Below are positions 7,148 through 15,248 of a stretch of DNA of 34,194 bases, in pieces. The notes under the pieces are model-generated. The model ran no database searches. It worked only from the letters and a program-made list of their open reading frames with translations, and had not been told where the DNA came from. The stretch comes from an uncultured Coriobacteriaceae bacterium. GTDB taxonomy: Bacteria; Actinomycetota; Coriobacteriia; Coriobacteriales; Atopobiaceae. The position numbers and the translations under genes are program-made. The stretch's first letter is position 1; every line of letters begins with the position of its first letter. Location of the stretch: NCBI GenBank assembly GCA_900543875.1, contig UQSV01000011.1, positions 1 to 34,194 of the forward strand. Direction: 5' to 3'.

Positions 7148-8503
7148 CTAGCAGACGCCCTGGGCCATCATGGCGTCGGCGACCTTCAGGAAGCCGGCGA
7201 TGTTGGCACCAAGGACGAAGTTGCCCTCGTGGCCGTACTCGCGGGCGGTGTCGTCCACGTTGTGGAACATGCCGCGCATGAGCTGCTCGAGCTTGCCGTC
7301 GACCTCGTCGAACGTCCAGGAAAGGTGCTCGGCGTTCTGGCTCATCTCGAGGCCGGAGACCAGCACGCCACCGGCGTTGGCAGCCTTGCCGGGCATGAAG
7401 GCAACGCCATTCTCCTGCAGGTAGTTCGTGGCGTCGATCGTGGTGGGCATGTTGGCGCCCTCGCCCACGACCTTGCAGCCGTTGGCGACGAGGGCCTTGG
7501 CATCCTCGAGGTGCAGGGTGTTCTCACGGGCGCACGGAAGCGCGATGTCGCAGGGAAGCTGCCAGACGTCGCGGCCGTCCTCGGCGTGCCAGGTGGCACC
7601 GGGACGCTCGTCGACGTACATGGCGAGGGAGACGCCCTTGTCGTTGCCGGAGCGCTTCTTGTTGTAGATGTGCTCGAGCACCTGGTAGTCGACGCCCTCG
7701 GGGTCCTCGACCCAGCCGTGGGTGTCGGAAGCAGCGAGCACCTTGCCGCCCAGCTGGGAAACCTTCTGGATGGCGTAGATGGCAACGTTGCCCGAGCCGT
7801 GGACGACGACGTTCTTGCCCTCGAAGGAGTCGCCGTTGCTCTTGAGGTACTCGTCCACGAAGTACACCAGGCCGTAGCCGGTTGCCTCGGTGCGAGCGAG
7901 CGAACCGCCAAACGAAAGGCCCTTGCCGGTAAGCACGCCGGTCCACTCGTCGCGGATGCGCTTGTACTGGCCAAAGAGGTAGCCAACCTCACGGCCGCCA
8001 ACGCCCAGGTCGCCGGCGGGAACGTCGGTGTTGGGGCCGATGTGGCGGCACAGCTCGGTCATGAACGACTGGCAGAAGTGCATGATCTCGTTGTTCGACT
8101 TGCCCTTGGGGTCAAAGTCGGAGCCGCCCTTGCCGCCGCCCATCGGCAGCGTGGTCAGCGAGTTCTTGAGGATCTGCTCGAGGCCGAGGAACTTGAGCAT
8201 GCCCAGGGTGACGGTGGGGTTGAAGCGCAGGCCGCCCTTGTAGGGTCCGATGGCCGAGTTGAACTCGACGCGGTAGCCACGATTGACCTGGACCTTGCCG
8301 GAGTCGTCGACCCAGGGGACGCGGAACATGATGACACGCTCGGGCTCGACGAAGCGCTCGAGCAGCGAAGCCTGCTCGTACTCGGGGTGCGCGTCAAGCG
8401 CGGGCTGTAGGGTGCCCAGGATCTCGGTGGCAGCCTGGATGAACTCGGTCTGCTCGGGATAGCGATCCTTAAGCTCGGCGAGGACCCTCTCGGTATACGT
8501 CAT
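7148..8503 (-). CDS. gdhA: NADP-specific glutamate dehydrogenase
   Basis: 451 residues from ATG at 8503, with GAGGAG six bases upstream. This start gives the normal length for hexameric NADP-GDH, and the upstream in-frame extension lacks family character. It catalyses reductive amination of 2-oxoglutarate with ammonium and NADPH. Substrate-binding Lys89 (GPYKGGLRF) and catalytic Lys125 (MGGGKGGSDFDPKGKS) are present. The nucleotide-binding loop GSGNVA in the second domain and the PGKAANAGGV signature near the C-terminus are also present. It is monocistronic: its own terminator lies downstream and an AT-rich regulatory stretch upstream. Confidence 0.97.
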   Translation of the reverse strand: MTYTERVLAELKDRYPEQTEFIQAATEILGTLQPALDAHPEYEQASLLERFVEPERVIMFRVPWVDDSGKVQVNRGYRVEFNSAIGPYKGGLRFNPTVTLGMLKFLGLEQILKNSLTTLPMGGGKGGSDFDPKGKSNNEIMHFCQSFMTELCRHIGPNTDVPAGDLGVGGREVGYLFGQYKRIRDEWTGVLTGKGLSFGGSLARTEATGYGLVYFVDEYLKSNGDSFEGKNVVVHGSGNVAIYAIQKVSQLGGKVLAASDTHGWVEDPEGVDYQVLEHIYNKKRSGNDKGVSLAMYVDERPGATWHAEDGRDVWQLPCDIALPCARENTLHLEDAKALVANGCKVVGEGANMPTTIDATNYLQENGVAFMPGKAANAGGVLVSGLEMSQNAEHLSWTFDEVDGKLEQLMRGMFHNVDDTAREYGHEGNFVLGANIAGFLKVADAMMAQGVC

Positions 8504-8876
8504 GGGATTCTCCTCTCGCGCGCATGAGCGCATGGGAATGGCCGCCCGTGCCTCCACGGAAGCGGTCGCAGTACCAAAACCTTTAACAAAATAGCGCCGC
8601 GCCACGACACGGCCCCGAAAAAGAGGTGCACTGTTGCACTGTCGTAACATATCCATTAAAGCCGCTGGTCTTTAACCCAATTGCAATTAAGGGAAGCATG
8701 CGGCAGATGTGGAGAAGCGAGGCGGGCGGGGCATGCCTGCACCGCACCGGCACGCGCGGGCACGCCGCGAAACGGGCGCTTCCGCACCTCGCCTCACGCA
8801 GAATCGCGCCGCATCCGCCAGGCGCCCGCACGCGCCCCCAAGCGTCAAGCTCCGCCGGCGCAATGTCAGCAAGCGC
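8504..8876. other. gdhA upstream region, no gene recognised
   Basis: 373 bases between the gdhA start and the stop of the next minus-strand gene. The gdhA-proximal half is AT-rich and full of symmetry: a tandem direct repeat TGCACTGT (8627-8642), the dyad TTAAAG-N8-CTTTAA (8656-8675), and the palindrome AATTGCAATT (8679-8688). A weak -10 (TATGTT on the minus strand) falls just downstream of the TTAAAG dyad. The distal half (about 8700-8876) is GC-rich and shows no convincing gene, RNA or terminator. Confidence 0.5.
8656..8693 (-). promoter_or_regulatory. Candidate gdhA operator region
   Basis: The dyad TTAAAG-N8-CTTTAA is followed by CCCAATTGCAATTAAGGG, both in the position of a promoter for gdhA about 150-190 bases upstream of its start. 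Binding by a nitrogen or amino-acid regulator is only a guess. Confidence 0.35.
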
Positions 8877-9806
8877 CTACATCTGCCACGTGGGGCAGAT
8901 GACCTCGAGCGCGCGATGGACGCACCCAATCTCGAAGTGAGACCCGCCCACGCGCTCGCCGTCTGCCTGGCACGGCGGCTCACCCTCAAAGTCGATCACG
9001 AGGCGCGAGGCCCGGGCAAAGTCGAGGTAGCGCGAGGTCGTGTGCCGGCCAAACCGCGCCCGCGCAAGAATCGAGAGCGCCGCGGCCTTGCCGGGCGAGC
9101 CGTGCGAGTAGCACACGTCGAGCAGACCGTCGCGGGCGTCGGCCTCGGGGCAGATGCGAAAGCCGCCGCCATAGGTGGGGCCCACCTGCACGGCGAAGAT
9201 GAGCGACGAGCCCGCAACCTCGCGACCGTCGAGCGCGGCGGTGAAGTCCCACGCGCGCAGTTGGTGGAGCACCACGTCGATGCCCGAGGCAGCAAAGAGC
9301 CGCGTGCCATGGGCGCCGCTCGCCCGCCTGCGCTCCATCGTGTCGAGGGCGATGGCCGCGTCGACGCCAAACGAGAGCGTCTGGTCGAAGTAGGTGCCGT
9401 TCACGATGCCAAGGTCGAGGCGGCGGATCACGCCCTGGAGAAGCTGCCCCAGCGACTTCTCGGGAGCGTTGGCGGCCATGCCGAGCGTGCGCGCGTAGTC
9501 GTTCCCCGAGCCAAGCGGAATGACGCCCAGCTTGGGGCGCCGCGCCTCGCCGATCTTCATGAGGCCATTGACCACCTCGTGGATGACGCCGTCGCCGCCA
9601 AGGGCCACGACGGTGTCGTAGCCAGTCGCCGAGCGCGCCACCAGCGTGGCGTCGCCGGAGCCGCGCGTGAGTCTGACCTCGAAACCCTCGGTCGCAGACT
9701 CGTAGGACCCAAGCGTGCGCCGAACGAACTCGGCTCCCTCGGCGCCCGCGCCGCTCTGTGCGGCCGGGTTCGCGATAACCAGCGTATGTCCAAGATGAAG
9801 GGTCAC
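8877..9806 (-). CDS. Diacylglycerol kinase family lipid kinase (DagK/YegS-like)
   Basis: 309 residues from GTG at 9806, with GGGGAG five bases upstream. The N-terminal catalytic domain of the DAGK/sphingosine-kinase superfamily is clear: nucleotide-binding GGDG (70-73) in ALGGDGVIHEVVNGL, then PLGSGNDYART (97-107). The C-terminal beta-rich half contains SFGVDAAI, YGGGFRICPEADARDGLLDV and the usual DFEGEP hairpin. Members phosphorylate diacylglycerol, recycling it into phosphatidic acid, or related lipids; the exact lipid is not determined by sequence. It acts at the cytoplasmic face of the membrane. The gene lies about 70 bases downstream of brnQ on the same strand. Confidence 0.9.
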   Translation of the reverse strand: MTLHLGHTLVIANPAAQSGAGAEGAEFVRRTLGSYESATEGFEVRLTRGSGDATLVARSATGYDTVVALGGDGVIHEVVNGLMKIGEARRPKLGVIPLGSGNDYARTLGMAANAPEKSLGQLLQGVIRRLDLGIVNGTYFDQTLSFGVDAAIALDTMERRRASGAHGTRLFAASGIDVVLHQLRAWDFTAALDGREVAGSSLIFAVQVGPTYGGGFRICPEADARDGLLDVCYSHGSPGKAAALSILARARFGRHTTSRYLDFARASRLVIDFEGEPPCQADGERVGGSHFEIGCVHRALEVICPTWQM

Positions 9807-9872
9807 GCGGCTCCCCCGCTCGCAGCCTGACGCCCCGCGGGCGCGCTCAAGGGCGATTGTAGCGCGCCTCCC

Positions 9873-11225
9873 CTAGGCACTGTGCCCCGAGGCGGCCGAG
9901 TGGGCGAGCCCCACGAGGAGAGCGGCGGCGGCCACCGGCAGCCACGCCATGCCGATGTCCGCGAGTGGCAGCGCGTCAAGTGGCAGCCACGTGCCAGGCG
10001 CGAACGCGTCGCGCAGGGACACGGCCACGCCCTCGACGGCCACGCAGGCACCCACCCAGCGCCACACCTGCGGGTGCGCGTCGCAGAAGCCATGCGCGAG
10101 TCCCATGGCAACGAGCACGATGGCCACCGGGTAGAGGGCGCCCAGCAGCGGCACCGAGAACATCAGGATGGCGTCGAGCCCCACGTTGGACAGCACGCAC
10201 GAAAAGAGCGCAAGGCCAGCGGCCATGAGCGAGAAGGCGCGCGTGGGCGAGCCGTCCGGCCCGTCGGGGCCGCCCACGACGTAGGCGTCGCAGAAGTAGC
10301 GGGCGCAGCAGCTGATGAGGCCAATGCAGACGTTGAGGCAGGCAATGAGGAAAATGAGACCCACGACGACGGTGCCCGCAAGGCCAAAGTGGCGTGTGGC
10401 AGACTCGGTGAGGATGACGGCGCCGTTCGTGGCGTCGGGGATGACGGAGCCAAGACCCGCGCCCACCAGGGCAAGGCCGCCATAGACGAGGCACATGAGC
10501 ACGCCCGCGATGACGCCCGCGCGCGAGATCTCGCGCGCCTGGCCGGCCGCGTCGGTGACGCCCATCTCGCGCACGGCCTCGGCAATCACGATGCCAAAGG
10601 CGAGCGAGGCGAGCAGGTCCATCGTCTGGTAGCCCGTGAGGAAGCCCTGCACGGCAGCCACCCCGTCGTAGGGAGGCTGTGGCGCGGCAGGCGCACCGTC
10701 GGGGACAACGAGAGCCGCGCCCACCACCACGACGATGAGCGCGATAAGGGCGGGGCCGGTCACGCGGCCAAGGACGCGCGTGATGACGCTCGGGCGCAGG
10801 GTGAGGGCGAAGGCCACGACAAAGAAGACCACCGAGAAGAGGAGGCGGGCCACGTCGACCGAGACGCCAGCGGGCAGAAGCGGCGCCAGCATCTCGAAGG
10901 CCGTCGAGCTCGTGCGCGGAATGGCAAGGCACGGGCCAATGGCCAGGTAGACGGCGCCCACGAACACCTCGGCAAAGCGAGGGTGCACGCGCGAGGCAAG
11001 GTCGCGGGCGGTGCCGGCGAGCGCCACGGCGATGATGCCCAGAATGGGAAGGCCGATGGCCGCCACGAGGAAGCCCACGAGGGCAACCGGGGTGGCGGTG
11101 CCCGCCTGAAGCGCAAGCAGCGGCGGAATGATGAGGTTGCCGGCACCAAAGAACATCGAGAACAGGGCGATGCCAACGGTGAAGGACTGCCTGGGCGCAA
11201 GGGCCTGGCTCGGCGTATGGGTCAT
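9873..11225 (-). CDS. brnQ: Branched-chain amino acid transporter (BrnQ/LIVCS family)
   Basis: 450 residues from ATG at 11225; AGAGG lies five bases upstream, which favours this codon over the GTG two codons earlier. The protein has about twelve hydrophobic segments and the LIVCS signature FSMFFGAGNLIIPP near the N-terminus, plus the conserved GYQTMDLLASLAFG segment. The family imports leucine, isoleucine and valine with Na+ or H+. A dyad CGGATAA-N6-TTATCCG lies 53 bases upstream and could be its operator. Confidence 0.93.
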   Translation of the reverse strand: MTHTPSQALAPRQSFTVGIALFSMFFGAGNLIIPPLLALQAGTATPVALVGFLVAAIGLPILGIIAVALAGTARDLASRVHPRFAEVFVGAVYLAIGPCLAIPRTSSTAFEMLAPLLPAGVSVDVARLLFSVVFFVVAFALTLRPSVITRVLGRVTGPALIALIVVVVGAALVVPDGAPAAPQPPYDGVAAVQGFLTGYQTMDLLASLAFGIVIAEAVREMGVTDAAGQAREISRAGVIAGVLMCLVYGGLALVGAGLGSVIPDATNGAVILTESATRHFGLAGTVVVGLIFLIACLNVCIGLISCCARYFCDAYVVGGPDGPDGSPTRAFSLMAAGLALFSCVLSNVGLDAILMFSVPLLGALYPVAIVLVAMGLAHGFCDAHPQVWRWVGACVAVEGVAVSLRDAFAPGTWLPLDALPLADIGMAWLPVAAAALLVGLAHSAASGHSA

Positions 11226-11277
11226 AAGCACCTCTCAGAAACGACGATGGTCTGCCCAGTCTATAGGAGGAGGCGGA

Positions 11278-11297
11278 CGGATAACAGGCCTTATCCG
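11278..11297. promoter_or_regulatory. Inverted repeat upstream of brnQ, candidate operator
   Basis: Seven-base arms CGGATAA (11278-11284) and TTATCCG (11291-11297) with a six-base spacer. Between it and brnQ, the minus strand carries TATAGA at about 11261-11266, a possible -10. Confidence 0.4.
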
Positions 11298-11433
11298 ACG
11301 AGCGCGAGAATTGCGGCGCGAAGGTGCCAGGCGGATGTCTCCGGAAAGACCGTCATCCTCGCCCAGCGAGCCGTGCGCGTTCCGCCCGAAGGCTCGCAGC
11401 GGCCCAAGCGGGCCACACCGGGCCGCGCATAAG

Positions 11434-11467
11434 AAAACAGCCCAGGGCGCAATGCCACTGGCCTGTT
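11434..11467 (-). terminator. Intrinsic terminator after tRNA-Gly
   Basis: A ten-base stem with one mismatch (aacagcccag at 11436-11445 with ctggcctgtt at 11458-11467) followed on the minus strand by TTTTCTT. Confidence 0.75.
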
Positions 11468-11475
11468 TGCTCTCA

Positions 11476-11549
<74 letters not shown>

Positions 11550-11555
11550 GTGCGT

Positions 11556-11632
11556 TGGTCGGGGCGACTGGATTCGAACCAGCGACCCTCTGCTCCCAAA
11601 GCAGATGCGCTACCAAACTGCGCCACGCCCCG
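11556..11632 (-). tRNA. tRNA-Pro (anticodon TGG)
   Basis: 77 bases including CCA. The acceptor pair is CGGGGCG with CGCCCCG. The anticodon loop TTTGGGA gives TGG. Six bases separate it from tRNA-Gly. Confidence 0.96.
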
Positions 11633-11644
11633 GAACGCCGGTTA

Positions 11645-11673
11645 AGTATAGACGAGCGCGGCGAATCGGGCAA
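11645..11673 (-). promoter_or_regulatory. Promoter of the tRNA-Pro/tRNA-Gly operon
   Basis: On the minus strand, -35 TTGCCC (11673-11668), a 17-base spacer and -10 TATACT (11650-11645), about 12 bases before the tRNA. The match is good for a housekeeping sigma factor. Confidence 0.75.
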
Positions 11674-11780
11674 GCTTCGCCTAACGCTGGCACCTACGCC
11701 TCACGGGCAGCGCCACGGCCAGTAGCACCACGCCGGCCACCACGGGGGCCACCCAGTCCGCCGTCGCGTTGCCCCCTCGC

Positions 11781-11814
11781 AAAAAAAGGACCCCGGGCGC
11801 TGGTCCCGGGGTCC
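11781..11814 (-). terminator. Intrinsic terminator after ptsI
   Basis: Perfect 10-bp stem ggaccccggg (11788-11797) with cccggggtcc (11805-11814), seven-base loop, then TTTTTTT on the minus strand (11787-11781). Confidence 0.95.
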
Positions 11815-11840
11815 CTTGGAAGCTGTGGGTGGCTCAGAAG

Positions 11841-13547
11841 CTACTTCTGGGCAGCCTCGAGCGCGGCCTTGACCTCTTCCTTGGTCTTGAGTGCGAGGAC
11901 CTTCTCGGCCAAGGCGTCGGCCTCGGCCTTGGTCCACTGCGAGATGATCTTGCGGGTGCGCAGGATCGACGGGGCACTCACGGAGAACTCGCCCAGTCCG
12001 AAGGAGATCAGCAGCGGGATCAGCAGCGGGTCAGCCGCGGCCTCGCCGCACATGCCGACCATAATGCCAGCCTTGTTGCCCTCCTCGATGATGCGCTTGA
12101 TGGAGCGCAGGACGGCCGGCTGGTACGCCGTGTACAGGTAGCGCACGGCGTCGTTGCCGCGGTCGGCGCACATGGTGTAGCCAATGAGGTCGTTGGTGCC
12201 AATGGAGAAGAAGTCGCACTCGGCGGCCAGGTCATCGGCGATGAGGGAGGCAGCGGGCGTCTCCATCATGGTGCCAACCTCGATGTCCTTGTTGTACTCC
12301 ACGCCCTCGGCGTCGAGCTCGGCCTTGCACTCCTCCACGAGGCGCTTAGCGTCGCGGACCTCGTCAAGGTCGGTCACGAGCGGCAGCATGATCTTGATGT
12401 CGCCAAAGGCGGAGGCGCGCAGCAGGGCGCGCAGCTGCACCTTGTACTGGTCGGCGTTGGCCAGGCAGTAGCGGATGGCGCGGTAGCCCATGAAGGGGTT
12501 GTCGTCGTGCGTGAGGTGCAGGTACGGGATCTCCTTGTCGCCACCCACGTCGAGCGTGCGGATGATGACCGGCTTGTCCTTCATGCGAAGGGCGACCTTC
12601 TGGTAGGCAGCGAACTGCTCGTCCTCGCTCGGGAGCTCCTTGGCGTCCATGAACAGGAACTCGGAGCGGAACAGGCCAACGCCCTCGGCGTCGCGCTCGG
12701 CGGCGACGTTGGCGTCATCAGGGTTGCCGATGTTGGCGACGAGCAGCTTCTCGATGCCGTCGGCCGTCTTGGTGGCAACGCCACGGTAGGCCTCGAGGGC
12801 GGCCTTCTCGGCAGCGGCCTTCTCGGCAGCGGCGCGGAACTCGGTGAGCTCGGCCTCGGACGGGTTGATGACGACCTCGCCGGTGGTGCCGTTCACGACG
12901 ACGGTGTCGTCGTTCTTGAGCAGCGAGCAGGCATTCTCGAGCGAGAGAACCGCCGGGATCTCGAGGGCACGGGCGATGATCGCGGAGTGCGACGTGCGGC
13001 CGCCCACCTCGGTGACGATGCCGGCGACGTTCTCCTTGTCGATCGTGGCGGTCATGGACGGCGTGAGGTCGTGCACGACGACGATCGAGTCCTTGGGCAG
13101 GACGGAGAGGTCAACAAGGTCCTTGCCCAGCAGCTGGGCGAGGATGCCGGTGCGAATGTCCTGGACGTCGGCGCAGCGCTCACGGATGAGCTGCTCGTCG
13201 GAGGCGTCGAACATCGCGTAGAACATGTCGCAGACCTCGTCGATGGCCTGCTCGGCGCACTTGCCCTCGACGATGCGGTTGTTGACCTCGTCGATCATGA
13301 AGGGGTCGTTGGCCATGGTGATGTGACCCACCATGATCTCGGCCTCCTTCTCGCCCACCGTGACCTTCATGCGGTCGGCCTGGGCCTGCGTCTTGGCGCA
13401 GAAGGCGTCGAGGGCGGCCTGGTAGCGGGCCTTCTCCTCCTCGTCGGTGTCCTGGTGCGTAGCGGGCACGTAGGACAGGTCCGGCTCGACGGCGACGCGA
13501 GCGACGCCAATGCCGATGCCGTCAGATGCGTTAACACCCTTGTACAT
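11841..13547 (-). CDS. ptsI: PTS Enzyme I (phosphoenolpyruvate-protein phosphotransferase)
   Basis: 568 residues from ATG at 13547, with GGGGGGA upstream. It takes phosphate from PEP and passes it to HPr, whose gene lies directly upstream. The N-terminal HPr-binding helical domain is followed by the swivelling phosphohistidine domain with GGRTSHSAI (His187 the phosphorylated residue). The C-terminal TIM-barrel PEP domain carries GLFRSEFLFMD, IRTLDVGGDK, FFSIGTNDLIGYT and MCGEAA with its active-site Cys. An alanine/glutamate-rich helical linker (about 236-256) separates the halves. Length is normal. A strong terminator follows. Confidence 0.97.
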   Translation of the reverse strand: MYKGVNASDGIGIGVARVAVEPDLSYVPATHQDTDEEEKARYQAALDAFCAKTQAQADRMKVTVGEKEAEIMVGHITMANDPFMIDEVNNRIVEGKCAEQAIDEVCDMFYAMFDASDEQLIRERCADVQDIRTGILAQLLGKDLVDLSVLPKDSIVVVHDLTPSMTATIDKENVAGIVTEVGGRTSHSAIIARALEIPAVLSLENACSLLKNDDTVVVNGTTGEVVINPSEAELTEFRAAAEKAAAEKAALEAYRGVATKTADGIEKLLVANIGNPDDANVAAERDAEGVGLFRSEFLFMDAKELPSEDEQFAAYQKVALRMKDKPVIIRTLDVGGDKEIPYLHLTHDDNPFMGYRAIRYCLANADQYKVQLRALLRASAFGDIKIMLPLVTDLDEVRDAKRLVEECKAELDAEGVEYNKDIEVGTMMETPAASLIADDLAAECDFFSIGTNDLIGYTMCADRGNDAVRYLYTAYQPAVLRSIKRIIEEGNKAGIMVGMCGEAAADPLLIPLLISFGLGEFSVSAPSILRTRKIISQWTKAEADALAEKVLALKTKEEVKAALEAAQK

Positions 13548-13586
13548 TCGATCCCCCCGGATACTTCGAACGGTGTGTTCATAAGT

Positions 13587-13615
13587 GGAGGGGCCAGCGC
13601 ATGCGCCGCCCCTCC
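13587..13615 (-). other. Hairpin between ptsH and ptsI
   Basis: GGAGGGG pairs with CCCCTCC around a second short dyad (gcgcatgcgc). There is no U-run, so it is more likely an mRNA-processing or stability element that tunes HPr versus Enzyme I output than a full terminator. That role is inferred. Confidence 0.45.
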
Positions 13616-13662
13616 CTTGTGCGCGTCTTTTGTGGCACGGGCCCTAGAGGCCCTGGAGCGAT

Positions 13663-13926
13663 TTACTCGCCGATGCCGCTCTTGACGAGCTCGACGGCGG
13701 CGGCGAGAGCGTCGGCCTCGTCAGCGCCATCACACTTGATCTCGATCTCGGTGCCGCAGGAAAGGCCGGCAGCCATGAGGGCCATCGGCGACTTGCCGTT
13801 GGTCTCCTTGCCGTCAGCGACGACGGTGACGGTGGAGGCGAACTTGCCCATGGCGGAGGCAAACGTGCCAGCCGGACGCATGTGCAGACCCTGCGGGTTG
13901 ATGAGCGTGACCTTCTCGGAAACCAT
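13663..13926 (-). CDS. ptsH: PTS phosphocarrier protein HPr
   Basis: 87 residues from ATG at 13926; AAGGAG is seven bases upstream, and the frame's earlier start lacks any family match. It carries phosphate from Enzyme I to EIIA proteins. The active-site His15 lies in GLHMRPA, and Ser46 lies in NGKSPMALM, the position phosphorylated by HPr kinase in Gram-positive bacteria; no HPr kinase gene is in the window. ptsI follows 115 bases downstream. A candidate promoter and a GC hairpin leader lie upstream. Confidence 0.97.
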   Translation of the reverse strand: MVSEKVTLINPQGLHMRPAGTFASAMGKFASTVTVVADGKETNGKSPMALMAAGLSCGTEIEIKCDGADEADALAAAVELVKSGIGE

Positions 13927-13989
13927 GCTGAACTCCTTGTTCTCTTCGGCTCTTGCGAGCCCCTTCCCCGAATCGCAACGGAAGCATGC

Positions 13990-14017
13990 GCGCGCGTGCT
14001 TGGGCGCGCACGCGCGC
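13990..14017 (-). other. GC-rich hairpin in the ptsH leader
   Basis: Ten-base alternating arms gcgcgcgtgc (13990-13999) and gcacgcgcgc (14008-14017) with an eight-base loop, about 65 bases upstream of the ptsH start and downstream of its likely transcription start. Confidence 0.5.
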
Positions 14018-14040
14018 ATCCGCTGAAATACCTGTTTTGC

Positions 14041-14069
14041 AGTCTAGCAGAGTGGCGCTCGACTGACAT
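14041..14069 (-). promoter_or_regulatory. Candidate ptsH promoter
   Basis: On the minus strand, -35 ATGTCA (14069-14064), a 17-base spacer and -10 TAGACT (14046-14041), about 115 bases before the ptsH ATG. Each box matches four of six consensus bases. Confidence 0.45.
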
Positions 14070-14073
14070 AACA

Positions 14074-14117
14074 ATACCCGCCGAACGGACGCTCATTCGC
14101 TTCCATTTGGCGGGTAT
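14074..14117. other. Long-loop inverted repeat between the fructokinase gene and ptsH
   Basis: Nine-base arms atacccgcc (14074-14082) and ggcgggtat (14109-14117) enclose 26 bases. On the minus strand TTTTTT comes before, not after, the hairpin, so this is not a standard terminator for the upstream gene. Confidence 0.45.
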
Positions 14118-14132
14118 CGAAAAAAGAGCTAC

Positions 14133-15107
14133 TTACTTCTCGGCCTTCTTGGCGGCCTCGGCGGCCTCCTTGACCTTGTTGGCCTCGTACTCGGCCATGA
14201 CGCCCTGGAGCGACTTGTAGAACTTCTCGATGGTCGAGCGCTTGGCAAGGCCCTTGCTCGCGGCGGTGGCGCTGCCGCAGGCAGAGGCAAAGTTGAGGGC
14301 GTCCTGGTACTCCATACCGCCGTCGAGGCTCGCGAGGAAGCCGGCGACCATCGAGTCGCCCGCGCCGGTGGCGTTGACCATGTGGCACGGCGGGCACTTG
14401 GTGATGTACTCTTTGCCATCTGCCGCCACGAGAGCCGAGCCCTCGCCGCCGCAGGAGACGATGACGTTCTGGGCGCCCTGTTCGTGGAGCTTGCGGGCGT
14501 AGGGCATGCACTCCTCAGGCGTCTCGGGATTGACCTCGAAGATCTTGCCCAGCTCGTGGTTGTTGGGCTTGATGAGGAACGGCTTGCTCTCGAGCGACTG
14601 CAGCAGCAGCGTGCCTGGGGCGTCGACCACGAAGCGGATGCCGCGGCCGGCGAGGCGGGTCATGATGATCTGGTACATGTCATCGGGCAGGCACTTGGGG
14701 ATGGAGCCCGTGAGGACCAGCGTGTCGCCGGCCTTGATGCGGTCGAGACGACCAAAGAGTTCGTCGACCTTGTCGTTGGGAATCTTGGGGCCCATGCCGT
14801 TGATAATCGTCATCACGATGCCGTTGAGCTTGACGTTGATGCGCGTGAAGCCCTTGTCGAGGCGCACGAAGTTGCAGGTGACGCCGGCGCTCTGCAGGGT
14901 CTCGAGGATGTAGTCGCCCGTGAAGCCGGCGATGATGCCCAGGCAGATTGTGTCGACGTTGAGCTCGTTGAGGATGCTGGAGACGTTGATGCCGTTGCCG
15001 CCGCAACGAACCTCCTCGCTGGAGGAGCGGTTGGTGAAGCCCATGTCGAGCGTGAGTGGGTGCATGACATAGTCGACGGCGGGGTTGAACGTAACGGTGT
15101 AAATCAA
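14133..15107 (-). CDS. fruK: 1-phosphofructokinase-like PfkB-family kinase
   Basis: 324 residues from TTG at 15107, giving the family-typical N-terminus MIYTVTFNPAVDY, with AAAGGGG upstream. The PfkB/ribokinase fold is clear: substrate-binding DYVMHPL, the glycine motif GGNGINVSSIL, and the C-terminal signature NATGAGDSMVAGFL with the catalytic Asp of GAGD. FruK converts fructose 1-phosphate to fructose 1,6-bisphosphate; tagatose-6-phosphate kinase is a close alternative. The first motif is normally GGKGIN, so the Lys-to-Asn change is notable. The C-terminus is an Ala/Lys/Glu helix. A PTS EIIA gene lies upstream and ptsH downstream, supporting PTS sugar metabolism. Confidence 0.87.
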   Translation of the reverse strand: MIYTVTFNPAVDYVMHPLTLDMGFTNRSSSEEVRCGGNGINVSSILNELNVDTICLGIIAGFTGDYILETLQSAGVTCNFVRLDKGFTRINVKLNGIVMTIINGMGPKIPNDKVDELFGRLDRIKAGDTLVLTGSIPKCLPDDMYQIIMTRLAGRGIRFVVDAPGTLLLQSLESKPFLIKPNNHELGKIFEVNPETPEECMPYARKLHEQGAQNVIVSCGGEGSALVAADGKEYITKCPPCHMVNATGAGDSMVAGFLASLDGGMEYQDALNFASACGSATAASKGLAKRSTIEKFYKSLQGVMAEYEANKVKEAAEAAKKAEK

Positions 15108-15195
15108 GGCGACGCCCCTTTCACACAGATTTTGCGCAGACTCAAGTATGACACAGAAAGGGCCTCCCAACTGCACGTTCGGAGGCCGCTCGGGC

Positions 15196-15242
15196 AAAAA
15201 GTTGACCCCGAATCCATGAGCAATCGCCAAGGATTCGAGGTC
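15196..15242 (-). terminator. Terminator after the EIIA gene
   Basis: A 12-base stem with one wobble (15204-15215 with 15231-15242) followed on the minus strand, after a three-base gap, by TTTTT (15200-15196). It may be partial, allowing some read-through into the kinase gene. Confidence 0.65.
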
Positions 15243-15248
15243 ATGGGT

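Noticed and set aside
7148..8656. A longer gdhA start upstream at 8656
   Set aside because: The ATG at 8503 has a good ribosome binding site and family-normal length; the extra 51 residues look like translated regulatory DNA.
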